DNA of 64,000 bases from Citrobacter amalonaticus (GTDB lineage Bacteria > Pseudomonadota > Gammaproteobacteria > Enterobacterales > Enterobacteriaceae). A model generated the notes under the pieces. That model saw only the letters and a list, made by a program, of their open reading frames with translations. It made no database searches and was not told the DNA's origin. Position 1 is the stretch's first letter. Every line of letters begins with the position of its first letter. The stretch is taken from positions 2,232,001-2,296,000 of the forward strand of contig JARDVN010000001.1 in NCBI GenBank assembly GCA_028994555.1. Reading direction: 5' to 3'. This document shows positions 36,150 through 45,811 of this stretch, one piece after another. The position numbers and the translations under genes are program-made.

Positions 36150-36312
36150 AAGCTGAAAATATCCCTGAATGAAAACCCCTCTGTTGTACCGAATAGCGAT
36201 AAACAAAACCAGTGAAGAAATTAGACGGAAGAACCGCATTTTTTTGAAGGTGCCAGAATATATCGCCGGAAAAGGGTTATTCCACGCGCTGGTCAGTTTT
36301 CTTTAATAAGTC

Positions 36313-36396
36313 GTTAGAAATTTCCAACTATACTAAACAGGCTTTCTGATTCAGGATTTGATGGCTGACGGCGGATACCAGACGTCAATTTCTAAC
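36313..36396. promoter_or_regulatory. Candidate LysR operator and promoter in the divergent gap
   Basis: GTTAGAAATTTCCAAC (36313-36328) is a near-perfect dyad with T-N11-A form. TATACT (36329-36334) directly after it could be the -10 of the rightward operon. The half-site GTTAGAAATT recurs inverted and exact (AATTTCTAAC) at 36387-36396. Binding by the adjacent LysR protein is inferred. Confidence 0.45.
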
Positions 36397-36418
36397 TCAT
36401 TGATTAAGGAAGTGTATT

Positions 36419-37061
36419 ATGTCTATTCGGGAACTGATTAATCCATCTAACTCGACGCTCATTTTTATTGACCATCAGCCGCAAATGGCATTTGGGGTAG
36501 CGAATATTGATCGTCAGACGCTGAAAAATAATACCGTCGCGCTGGCGAAAGCAGGCAAGATATTTAATGTGCCGGTCATTTATACGTCAGTCGAAACAAA
36601 AAGTTTTAGTGGTTACATCTGGCCTGAGTTACTGGCGGTACATCCGGATGTGAAACCCATTGAGCGTACCTCCATGAACTCCTGGGAAGACGCGGCATTT
36701 GTGAAAGCCGTGGCGGCAACCGGACGTAAAAAAATTGATTATCTCTGCGCTATGGACCGAAGTGTGCCTGACCTTCCCGGCACTGATGGCGCTGGAAGCC
36801 GGTTACGAAGTGTATGTAGTAACGGACACCTCCGGCGGCACCTCTGTTGACGCGCATGAACGCGCCATCGACCGTATGGTACAGGCCGGTGCCGTACCGG
36901 TGACCTGGCAGCAGGTTCTGCTGGAGTACCAGCGTGACTGGTCACGTAAAGAGACCTATGACGCGGTGATGGATCTGGTTCGTGAGCACAGCGGCGCCTA
37001 CGGCATGGGCGTGGATTATGCCTACACTCTGGTGCATGGCGCACCGGAACGTAAGGCCTGA
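36419..37061 (+). CDS. YcaC-like isochorismatase-family hydrolase (frame interrupted)
   Basis: The 213-aa protein (corrected) aligns with the YcaC group of cysteine hydrolases. Catalytic Asp is in LIFIDHQPQM (about residue 18), and nucleophile Cys is in WTEVCLTFPAL (about 119). The A run 36728-36734 has seven bases where GRKKLIIS needs six. AAGGAAG precedes the ATG. It is the first gene of a three-gene operon with an ABM protein and an amidohydrolase. The substrate is unknown; YcaC itself also lacks a settled substrate. Confidence 0.82.
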
Positions 37062-37199
37062 TTCTGAATTAAAAGCCAGCAAAATCAATCCATTGATTTT
37101 CGGCTGATAACCACAAAGAAGAAAAACTCCGCTTTTCCTTCTTTGTCAGCAGCCTGATGGCGGGGCAACCCGCCATTAACCTTCAGCAAGGAACTTTTC

Positions 37200-37745
37200 A
37201 TGGCGCAGAGTAAACCTGTGACGCTGGTGATTACGCATACTTTGCAGCCCAATCAGGCCGCGCGGTATGAACAATGGCTGGGAAAAATTATGCCGGTTGC
37301 GGCGCAATTTCCCGGACACCTTGGCGCGAACGTCATTCGCCCGACGGATGGGCAAAATCTGTGGAACATCATTATTCGCTTCGACACGCTCGAGCATCTC
37401 TATAACTGGACGCAATCCGATACGCGGCGGCTGCTGGTCGAAGAGATCGCCCCGCTGCTGGCGGAAGGCGATAAAACCGAGATCCACACCGAAGCGGCAT
37501 TCTGGTTTACGCCGCCCGCGCCGCACGTCCGTCAACCGCTGCGCTGGAAGCAATTTCTGATCACCTTGTTGGTTATCTTCCCCAGCACGAATCTGGTGCC
37601 GTGGTTGACCGGCATGCTGGTGCCCTCGCTGAAGGGAACGCTATTACTGCATCTGATTAACGATGCCTGTGTGGTTGCGCTGGTGGTCTGGTTGTGGATG
37701 CCCATCGTAACCCGTCTGTTTGCCGGCTGGCTGAAAAAGGCCTGA
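37200..37745 (+). CDS. ABM-domain protein with C-terminal membrane anchor
   Basis: The 181-aa protein has an antibiotic-biosynthesis-monooxygenase (ABM) ferredoxin-like fold in residues 6-100 (TLVITHTLQPNQAARYEQWL...LWNIIIRFDTLEHLYNW). Two hydrophobic segments follow (about 117-140 and 148-172). A cofactor-free oxygenase or small-molecule-binding role is possible from the family. CAGCAAGGAAC precedes it, and the amidohydrolase starts 21 bp after its stop. The frame is intact. Confidence 0.72.
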   Translation: MAQSKPVTLVITHTLQPNQAARYEQWLGKIMPVAAQFPGHLGANVIRPTDGQNLWNIIIRFDTLEHLYNWTQSDTRRLLVEEIAPLLAEGDKTEIHTEAAFWFTPPAPHVRQPLRWKQFLITLLVIFPSTNLVPWLTGMLVPSLKGTLLLHLINDACVVALVVWLWMPIVTRLFAGWLKKA

Positions 37746-37766
37746 TCGGCTTATCAGGAGAATGTT

Positions 37767-39637
37767 ATGTCTCACTCTGCTTCATTAATTCTGACCCACG
37801 GCAAAATTCATACCCTCGACAGGCAAAATCCGCAGGCGGAAGCCGTGGCTATCAAGGATGGAAAAATTCTCGCCACGGGAACGCACGATCAGGTGATGCG
37901 TTTTGCCGCTGACGGTACGCAGGTGGTTGATCTGAAAGGCCACACGGTGATCCCGGGGCTTAATGATTCCCACCTGCATCTGATCCGGGGTGGGTTGAAT
38001 TATAACCTTGAGCTGCGCTGGGAAGGGGTGCCGTCACTGGCCGATGCGTTGCGCATGCTGAAAGAACAGGCTGACCGAACCCCGTCGCCGCAATGGGTTC
38101 GCGTGGTGGGCGGCTGGAGTGAATTTCAGTTTGCCGAACGCCGGATGCCGACGCTGGAGGAGCTTAACGACGCCGCGCCGGATACCCCCGTTTTCGTTCT
38201 GCACCTCTACGATCGCGCGCTGTTAAACCGCGCGGCGCTGAAAGCCGTGGGCTACACCAAAGCGACACCCGATCCGGCAGGCGGCGAGATCGTCCGTGAT
38301 GGCAACGGTAACCCCACCGGGATGCTGATCGCCAAACCTAACGCCATGATCCTTTACTCGACGCTGGCGAAAGGGCCAAAACTGCCGCTGGAGATGCAGG
38401 CGAACTCCACCCGCCAGTTTATGCGTGAACTGAATCGGCTCGGGCTGACCAGCGCCATCGACGCCGGGGGGCGGTTTTCAGAACTACCCGGAAGATTACG
38501 AGATCATTGAGCAACTGCATGCCAACAATCAGATGACGGTGCGCATCGCCTATAACCTGTTTACCCAGCGACCGAAGCAGGAACTGGACGACTTCGAGCG
38601 CTGGACCGATATGCTTAAGCCGGGTCAGGGGACCGATTTCTATCGTGCGAACGGGGCCGGGGAAATGCTGGTCTTCTCCGCAGCGGACTTTGAAGACTTC
38701 CTGCAACCGCGCCCGGATTTACCACAAGGAATGGAAGATGAACTGGAGCGTGTGGTGCGCCACCTGGTCGAGCACCGCTGGCCGTTCCGTCTGCATGCCA
38801 CTTACGATGAATCGATCAGCCGGATGCTGGATGTGTTCGAGAAAGTGAACCGTGATATTCCGTTTAACGGTCTGCACTGGTTCTTTGACCACGCCGAGAC
38901 CATCAGCGAGCGCAATATCGATCGCGTGAAAGCGCTGGGTGGCGGCATTGCGGTACAGCATCGCATGGCGTTTCAGGGTGAATACTTTATCGACCGCTAT
39001 GGGAAAGAGGCGGTGAAACAGACGCCGCCGGTGGCGAAAATGCTGGCCGCTGGAGTGCCGGTGGGGCTCGGAACGGATGCCACCCGTGTCGCCAGCTATA
39101 ACCCGTGGACGGCGCTGTACTGGCTGGTTTCCGGCCGTACGGTGGGCGGGACGGTAATGTATGACGATAACAACCGCCTGCCGCGCGACGTGGCGCTGGA
39201 ACTGTGGACGGCGGGCAGCGCGTGGTTCTCCAGCGAGCAAGGCAAAAAAAGGGCATATTGCTAACGATCAACTGGCTGATCTGGTGGTGTTATCCAAAGA
39301 CTACTTCAGCGTGCCGGAAGAGGAGATCAAAGGCATTGAGTCCGTAATGACCGTGGTTGACGGTAAAGTGGTGTATGCCGCCGGGAATTTCTCTCCGCTC
39401 GCGCCGCCAGCGATCCCGGTCGTCCCGGACTGGTCTCCGGTGGTGAACGTACCGGGACACTATCGCTCGGCGCCGCCAGCCGCCGCGAAAGTGGGCGCCA
39501 TGGTGCAGATGCACCAGTGCTGCGGGAGCTGCGGCGTACACGGTCATCAGCATGATATTGCCCGCCAGTCGGGGATCCCGGTGTCTGACGATCGGGCCTT
39601 CTGGGGCGCGCTCGGCTGCTCGTGCTTCGCGTTTTAA
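37767..39637 (+). CDS. YtcJ-like metal-dependent amidohydrolase with Cys/His-rich tail (frame interrupted twice)
   Basis: This amidohydrolase-superfamily protein (corrected 622 aa) has the metal-binding GLNDSHLHL near residue 70, an HWFFDHAE block and GLGTDATRVA near the C-terminal end of the barrel. G6 at 38466-38471 should be five (AGGGFQNYPE), and A7 at 39244-39250 should be six (GKKGHIAND). The last ~45 residues are unusual: CCGSC, HGHQHD and CSC clusters in a tail of the kind used for metal or cluster binding. It is the third gene of the operon with the YcaC-like hydrolase and ABM protein. The substrate is not deducible. Confidence 0.82.
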
Positions 39638-39751
39638 CGCGCCAGCCGGATGTGTCGTTAACGGCATATCCGGCATTTTCACCTTCAGAGATAGCGCGAA
39701 TGCAACAATTTGTGTCAATCTTAGTCGATCCCGTATAGTGAAGGTGAATAC

Positions 39752-42399
39752 ATGGACGACCTTTTAATCCTCGGCTGCATCATTTTGTTCTTCGCACTGG
39801 TGGTGGTGCCTGTTCTGGCGATTGTCGCCATCAGTCGAAGTTCAACGACGCGTGATGAGCTTGCCCGCTTACGCCGTCGGGTGGAGGAGCTTGAACAACG
39901 TGGCGTCGTGGTACCGACGGTGATGCAGACCGCGCCGGTGCCGCCGACGCAGACAGTCACGGAAAGCGAGCCGATACCGGTCGCCGTGTCGGAATCTGAA
40001 CCTGAACCTGCCAGTCCGTGGCGTGCTCATACGCAACCGGCTGCTGATGGCGTCGAAAAAATTCCCCCCGCGTGCTCCCGCTGTTGAAAAACAGCCTTCT
40101 GCCTTCGGCGGGGTCATTTCATCACTGGTGCGCTGGTTTATGCAGGGTAACCCGTTGGCTAAGCTGGGGATCCTGCTTCTCTTTCTCGGCCTCTCTTTCC
40201 TGCTGCGCTATACGGTCGAGCATTCTCTCTTCCCGCTTGAACTTCGCCTGGTGGCGGCAGCGCTGTTTGCGATCGTCCTGCTGGCGATTGGCTGGCGGTT
40301 ACGGCATAAACAACCGGTTTATGCGCTTATTTTGCAGGGGGGCGCTACGGGCGCGCTCTATCTCACCGTTTTTGGCGCCTTCCGCCTCTGGCAGATGCTG
40401 CCGATGACGCTGGCCTTTGTGCTGCTGGTGGTTATCTGTGCGGCGAGCGTGGGGCTGGCGATTCTGCAAAAGGCGCTCAGTCTGGCGATGCTGGCAAGCC
40501 TCGGCGGTTATCTTGCGCCGCTACTGCTGTCGACAGGAAGCGGTAATTATGTGGCGCTGTTCTCCTTCTATTTGTTGCTGTCGGTCGGCATTCTGGCGAT
40601 CAGCGCCTGGCAGCACTGGCGCGAGCTTAATCTGCTCGGCCTGCTCTTTACCTTTGGCGTTGGCGGTCTCTGGGGGGCTGGATGACTATCAGCCGGCGTA
40701 TTACCTGAATTGCCAATTGTTCCTGATCGCCAACATTCTGCTTTTTGGCGTGCTGAGCGTGGCGCTCTCGTTACGGGCGCAAGAGAAAGGCAGGCAGATT
40801 ATTGATGGCGTTTTGTTGTTTGCGCCGCCGCTGATCGGCTTTGGCATGCAGTATGCCATGACTCGTCACTGGGAATACGGCCCGGCGCTCAGCGCGCTGG
40901 GCTACGGCGGTTTTTATCTGGTGCTGGCCTGGCTGGCATTACGCCACTACCCGTCACTGGGGCGTCCGCTGGTGCTGGCCGCACTGGCGCTGGGCGGTGC
41001 GTTTACCACGCTGGCGATCCCGCTGGCGCTGTCGGCACAGTGGACGGCCATGGCCTGGGCGCTAGAAGGGCTGGGTATTTTGTGGCTGGGCGTGCAACAG
41101 CAGCAGCGACGCATGAGTTACAGCGGCACCGCGCTGCTGGTACTAGCGCTTGGCAGCGCACTGTGGTCACAGGCGAACGGCACCACTGCGCTTTCGCTGA
41201 TGTTGATCTTTGCCGTACTCAGCCTCAGTTGGCTGGCTGGCGCATGGCTGTGGCGCAAGATTCATCTACGCGGCAGCATGGGACTGCTGGCGGGCGGGGT
41301 GATTTTCTGGATTGTGGCGCTCACAGGGGCATCACAGTGGCTGTTGACCACCGATTCGCAGGTAATTGCGGGCGTGCTGGCGCTGATGGCCGTGTCGGTC
41401 TGGGGCTGGCGAATTGCCGCCGCACGCCTGACGTGGCAGGCGCTGGATGCCTGCAAATGGCTGCTGTGGCCGACGATACTGGCGGCGCTGCTGTATCAGA
41501 TTTCTCAGCAGCAGATTTTTGCCGCAGGCTGGCAGAATCTGGCCTGGTGTCTGGCGTTACCCGCTGCGGTGGCGTTGCTCTGGCGTGATGCTGTGGCGTT
41601 ACCGCCGCGTCTGTCCAGACTGGCGCATCTCTCGTTCTTCTGGATGCTTCTGCTGGCGCTGGCGACGGAACTGTTCTGGTTTGCCCGCGACCTGCCGTGG
41701 GGAATGGCGGCCTGGGGTAGCGGTGTGGCAATGGCGGCAGGCGGTGCGTTGATTTTCCTCGTCTCAATGGCTGTTCGCCGTCAGCTCTGGCCGTTCCGGG
41801 TCTGGCCTGCGCTGTATGCCTGTCAGGCGCTGATTCCCGTCGCGGCGGCACTGGTCGGTCTGTTAGTGCTGACCAATTTACAGGATGGCGTGGTTTATCG
41901 TCAGACCTGGCTGCCGCTGGTGAATCCTCTGGAAGAGGGGGCGGCTTTTGCGCTGCTGGGGCTGATTGTATTTTATCGCGCCTCCCTGCGTTTTTTCCCG
42001 GTGCAGCTGTCGGTATGTCGTCCGTGGCCGGTGGTTGCCCTGGTCGTACTCGGCTTCTGGTGGCTGAATGGGATGCTGCTACGAGCGTTGGCCTGGTATG
42101 GCGACGTGGCGTGGAACGTGGAAGCGCTATGGCATTCACGGCTGATTCAGACCTGTTTTGCGCTGTTCTGGATGCTGGCGGCGCTGATGGTGATGCTGCG
42201 TGCGACTCGCTATCGTTCACGCCGGGAATGGCTGTGCGGGGCGGTATTGTTAGGGATTGTGATTGTGAAACTGATGCTGGTGGACAGCGCGCGTGGCGGC
42301 GGCCTGGCGCGCGCGGTTGCGTTTATCGGTGTGGCTATACTGGTGCTCATTGTCGGGTATTTTTCACCGTTACCGCCCAAAGCAGGAGAAGAAAAATGA
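39752..42399 (+). CDS. DUF2339 multi-pass membrane protein (frame interrupted twice)
   Basis: This very hydrophobic protein (about 881 aa corrected) has an N-terminal helix (DLLILGCIILFFALVVVPVL), a short coiled coil (RDELARLRRRVEELEQR), an acidic/proline linker (to about 110) and then some 20 or more transmembrane segments. This fits DUF2339. C6 at 40064-40069 should be five (KIPPRAPAVEK), and G6 at 40672-40677 should be five (GLWGLDDY). Its stop overlaps the next start (ATGA), so the two are translationally coupled. No function is established for the family. Confidence 0.78.
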
Positions 42400-43880
42400 A
42401 ATGGATGAAAGCGGTATTATGTAGTGTGCTGCTGGGCGTGGCAGGAACCGCCGTCGGCAGTGATGACGTGAAGGAGTCACCGAGGGATTACGCGACGGGC
42501 GTTATGCTGGAAACCCTCGGCGCATCGCCGTGGTATCGCGTATCGCTCCCGCAGCCGGTGTATCAGGGCACTGCCTGGCCCGATTTACGTGATGTCCGCG
42601 TTTTTAACCACGCCGGAGAAACGGTGCCATTTACGCTGGTGGCGCAGAAAACCCAGCCGGTCACGCCGCAAACGGTCACGCTGAGACTCTTCCCGCTGGA
42701 TATGTCACCCGTCCCGCCGCGTGAAGAGGGCAGACGTCGCGGGGAATCTTTTGTCTTACGCTCGAAGACCGGCATTGAAATTCATCTGGAAAGTGATGAC
42801 GTTAAAACGGTTGGGCAGAGCTATTTACTGATGCTCCCGGAGGGGATGAAAGACGACTTTTTCCTGGAACAACTGCGTCTGAACTGGGATACCCCGACGG
42901 GCAACTGGCAGGGAAAAGCGTCGGTCTACGTCAGTCGTGATTTACGCTACTGGCGGTCCGTGCAGGAAGAGGCGCCGCTGATGACGCTGACGCGTGATAA
43001 CGATCGACTGAAAATGGACACCATCAGCGCCAGCCTGAGACTCTCCGCCGATGGGAATCGTTATCTGCTGGTGATCCTCGATTCGCAAAGTCAGGCGCTG
43101 ACGTTAAACAGCGTGACCGCTATTGCGGAAAACAGTGCGCCGGAATCCGCACGAATCGAGATCGACGCACAAGAGGAGAAGGTGTCCAATGACGAAGCGA
43201 TCTGGCGCTGGACACAGCCGCAGCCTCTGACTTCGCTCAGAATCGTTCTCGACGATGAAGGCGTATTACCGGTGGAGCTGGCCTGGCGCAGTGGTGAAAA
43301 ATCGCCCTGGCAGCCGTTAACGAAAACCGTGCTTTATCGCCTGAATGGCCAGCGATCTGAGGATGTTCGTCTGTCCGGTCAGTTGGTTGAAGCCGTTCGG
43401 ATGACGACCATTAATGCTCGCCTGCCGGAGAGACTGCCTGTGCTGAGCGGCGCGCGCGACAGCTATCAACTGGTGTTTAACACTCAGGGAAAAGGGCCTT
43501 ACATGCTGGCCTGGGGCAACCGGGCGGCGCAAAAAGCGGATATTGGTCTTGATCTGTTGATTCCCGCGTCGCTACGTAAAACGCAGGCGCTGGACTCTCT
43601 GCCACGGGCCACGCCTCAGGAGGATGTTGCCCTCGGCGGTGAGGTGCGATTAACGGCAACATCAGTCGCTGAGCAACAAAGCCAGTGGAAAACTGTGCTG
43701 GTGTGGGCGGCGCTGATAATGGGTGTTGCCATCCTGGCGTTGATGGCCTGGCGCATCTGGCGCGAGGTCAAAAAAGGACGGTACGCAGTAAGCGATAAAA
43801 AAGGTTCGTCGTCAGCACTATATTGCCCGCCCCGGTGTTTTCCGGCGGCGGGTTTTCCCTGGTATTACGTCAGTCTATAA
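42396..43880 (+). CDS. DUF3999 family exported protein
   Basis: The protein has a signal peptide (MKWMKAVLCSVLLGVAGTAVG), an extracytoplasmic beta-rich region (about 25-430) and one C-terminal transmembrane segment (TVLVWAALIMGVAILALMAW) with a short cytoplasmic tail, typical of DUF3999. As written it is 494 aa. If the A run 43770-43775 is one base too long, like others here, it ends at 43791 (REVKKDGTQ) with 464 aa, and the extra tail is spurious. It is coupled to the DUF2339 gene. The start at 42396 is set by the ATGA overlap and AGGAGAAG. Confidence 0.78.
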   Translation: MKWMKAVLCSVLLGVAGTAVGSDDVKESPRDYATGVMLETLGASPWYRVSLPQPVYQGTAWPDLRDVRVFNHAGETVPFTLVAQKTQPVTPQTVTLRLFPLDMSPVPPREEGRRRGESFVLRSKTGIEIHLESDDVKTVGQSYLLMLPEGMKDDFFLEQLRLNWDTPTGNWQGKASVYVSRDLRYWRSVQEEAPLMTLTRDNDRLKMDTISASLRLSADGNRYLLVILDSQSQALTLNSVTAIAENSAPESARIEIDAQEEKVSNDEAIWRWTQPQPLTSLRIVLDDEGVLPVELAWRSGEKSPWQPLTKTVLYRLNGQRSEDVRLSGQLVEAVRMTTINARLPERLPVLSGARDSYQLVFNTQGKGPYMLAWGNRAAQKADIGLDLLIPASLRKTQALDSLPRATPQEDVALGGEVRLTATSVAEQQSQWKTVLVWAALIMGVAILALMAWRIWREVKKGRYAVSDKKGSSSALYCPPRCFPAAGFPWYYVSL

Positions 43881-43892
43881 AGCCAAACGTTT

Positions 43893-44753
43893 CTAATAGC
43901 GGTTTTGCGAGCCAAAAAGCTCGATGCGCCGCGCAATCATCTCACGTACCGGTTTTAGCCCCTGATTGATCACTTTCCGCGGGTCATTTACGTCGTGACC
44001 GGTATCGGCAGCAAATATCGCTTTCACTTCCTGGCACCAGGCGTACATATTCTCGGTATTGACGTTAATTTTTGCCGTCCCGCAGGCAATGGCTTTACGC
44101 ATGTCGTCGTCTGCAATACCGGTGCCGCCGTGCAATACCAGCGGGACCTTCACCAACTCAGAAATGGTTTTCATCTCCGTAAACCCCAGTTTTGCTTTGC
44201 CTTTATACAGGCCATGGGTTGAACCCAGCGCGGCTGCCAGGCAATCAACCTGGGTTTCTTTGACCAGGGTGTAGCACTCCTGAGGATCGGCATAGATGAC
44301 CTCGGAATTGACAATACCATCTTCACTGCCGGCGATGGTGCCGAGCTCTGCCTCAACCGAAATGCCTTTGCTATGGGCCAGCTCAACCAGATGGCGGGTG
44401 ATGGCCAGGTTCTCGTTAAACGGCAGGTGCGAACCGTCAAACATAATGGAACTGAATCCAGCATTAATAGCCGCTTCGCAGGCTTCGCGGGTGGTCCCGT
44501 GATCGAGGTGCAGTGCGACGGGAATATCAATGTTTAAATAATCCATCGCATTCACCACAATGTCATGAATGCATTTTAATCCCAGCATATGTTTAACCGT
44601 ACCGCCAGAAACGCCTAAAATAACCGGAGAGCGCAGCTGTTGTCCGGTGCTTAATACGGCACCGACCCATTCCAGATTATTAATATTGAATTGGCCTACG
44701 GCGTAACCGTCCCGTAGGGCATGCTGAAGCATGTCCTTCATAGAAACTAACAT
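43893..44753 (-). CDS. Class II ketose-bisphosphate aldolase (GatY/KbaY/FbaA-like)
   Basis: The 286-aa zinc aldolase has catalytic Asp and zinc His in ALHLDHGTT (D84, H85), further His ligands in GSTHGLYKG and LHGGTGI, and phosphate/DHAP loop KINVNTE. It should split a ketose-1,6-bisphosphate into DHAP and an aldehyde. I start at the ATG at 44753 because AGAGG is 7 bases upstream; a GTG two codons earlier overlaps that site. It is the last gene of the PTS operon, 30 bp after the kinase. Which sugar stereoisomer it prefers cannot be told from sequence alone. Confidence 0.85.
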   Translation of the reverse strand: MLVSMKDMLQHALRDGYAVGQFNINNLEWVGAVLSTGQQLRSPVILGVSGGTVKHMLGLKCIHDIVVNAMDYLNIDIPVALHLDHGTTREACEAAINAGFSSIMFDGSHLPFNENLAITRHLVELAHSKGISVEAELGTIAGSEDGIVNSEVIYADPQECYTLVKETQVDCLAAALGSTHGLYKGKAKLGFTEMKTISELVKVPLVLHGGTGIADDDMRKAIACGTAKINVNTENMYAWCQEVKAIFAADTGHDVNDPRKVINQGLKPVREMIARRIELFGSQNRY

Positions 44754-44782
44754 AGTCACCTCTTGATGTTTATTAAAAGCAA

Positions 44783-45745
44783 TTACTCACCAAAATATTG
44801 CTTTAAGTTTCTTTCGTAGCTATTTAACGAATTATGGACAACGGCAAGATCCGGCATGGATTCGCGTACGCCTTTTTTCTCTATGGAAATGGCAGCGGTC
44901 AGGCTGGCAAATAAAATAATATTATCAATATGCCATGAGTAATGAACGCCGTAAGTAAAGGCTCCGTGGAATACATCTCCTGCGCCGGTGGTATCAACGG
45001 CATTGCACAGCCAGGCTGGCACAATTTGCAGCATGCCATTTTTTAATAGCGCACACCCTTTTTCTCCCAGGGTAATAAACGCTTCGCCACGACAAATTTT
45101 CGTTAACTCGATAAGCGCAGTTTTAATTTCTGCTTCAGTATCCAGCGCGCGATATCCCATATAGTCACGGGCAAAATGCTCGCTCACCACAAAGTAATCG
45201 GTCCAGGCCGCTAGTTTAATATTGCTGTCACGTAATGAACCGCCATCCATGACCACACGTGCCGAGGGGAGTTTCTTAATTAAATATTCACTGATTTCGG
45301 CTTCATGACCATCAATTAATAGCGTTACCGGTTCTTCTGATGCAATCAACCGTTCAGCCAGATCATCAAGCCTGAGCTTCTGATCATAGGTCAGCGAAGG
45401 CGGCGTCTGCATTTTACGGGTAATAATCGTCCGCGACCCGGTTAAGCGGTTCACCAGTACCGAGGCCAGCGGCGTGATCATTTCATCGGAGAAGACGACC
45501 TGACTGGTATCGACGCCCGCTTGCGCAAACTCATCAATAATACGCTGGCCATAAAGGTCCTGGTTCAGATGGCCGATGTAATAAACATCTTCGCCCCATA
45601 ATCCCAGCAGCCACGCTGCGTTTGCTGCCGGGCCGCCGCCGCTTTCAATAAAGTCATGGCAGAAATTCTTTGTATTTTCCTGCGGCCATTCGTTCAAAAA
45701 GAAAAACTGATCAAAACATGAAAACCCAATGGACAAGATAGCCAT
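44783..45745 (-). CDS. PfkB/ribokinase-family sugar kinase
   Basis: The 320-aa protein has the two PfkB signatures: an N-terminal glycine block (ESGGGPAANAAWLLG, about 33-47) and the C-terminal DTTGAGDVFHGAF (about 248-260) with catalytic Asp. In this operon it most likely phosphorylates C1 of the sugar phosphate delivered by the PTS, making the bisphosphate substrate of the aldolase next to it. This role is inferred from context. The frame is intact. Confidence 0.85.
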   Translation of the reverse strand: MAILSIGFSCFDQFFFLNEWPQENTKNFCHDFIESGGGPAANAAWLLGLWGEDVYYIGHLNQDLYGQRIIDEFAQAGVDTSQVVFSDEMITPLASVLVNRLTGSRTIITRKMQTPPSLTYDQKLRLDDLAERLIASEEPVTLLIDGHEAEISEYLIKKLPSARVVMDGGSLRDSNIKLAAWTDYFVVSEHFARDYMGYRALDTEAEIKTALIELTKICRGEAFITLGEKGCALLKNGMLQIVPAWLCNAVDTTGAGDVFHGAFTYGVHYSWHIDNIILFASLTAAISIEKKGVRESMPDLAVVHNSLNSYERNLKQYFGE

Positions 45746-45811
45746 AACAACTCCTGATTATTTTGTCAGCTGCGGGAAGAAATCCCTTCCCGCAGGGAAA
45801 AATGAAACGAC

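Noticed and set aside
43792..43880. The C-terminal extension of the DUF3999 protein as a real tail
   Set aside because: It follows an A6 run and ends in low-complexity Cys/Pro sequence. One base less gives a natural stop at 43791. It is kept in the coordinates only because the run cannot be verified.
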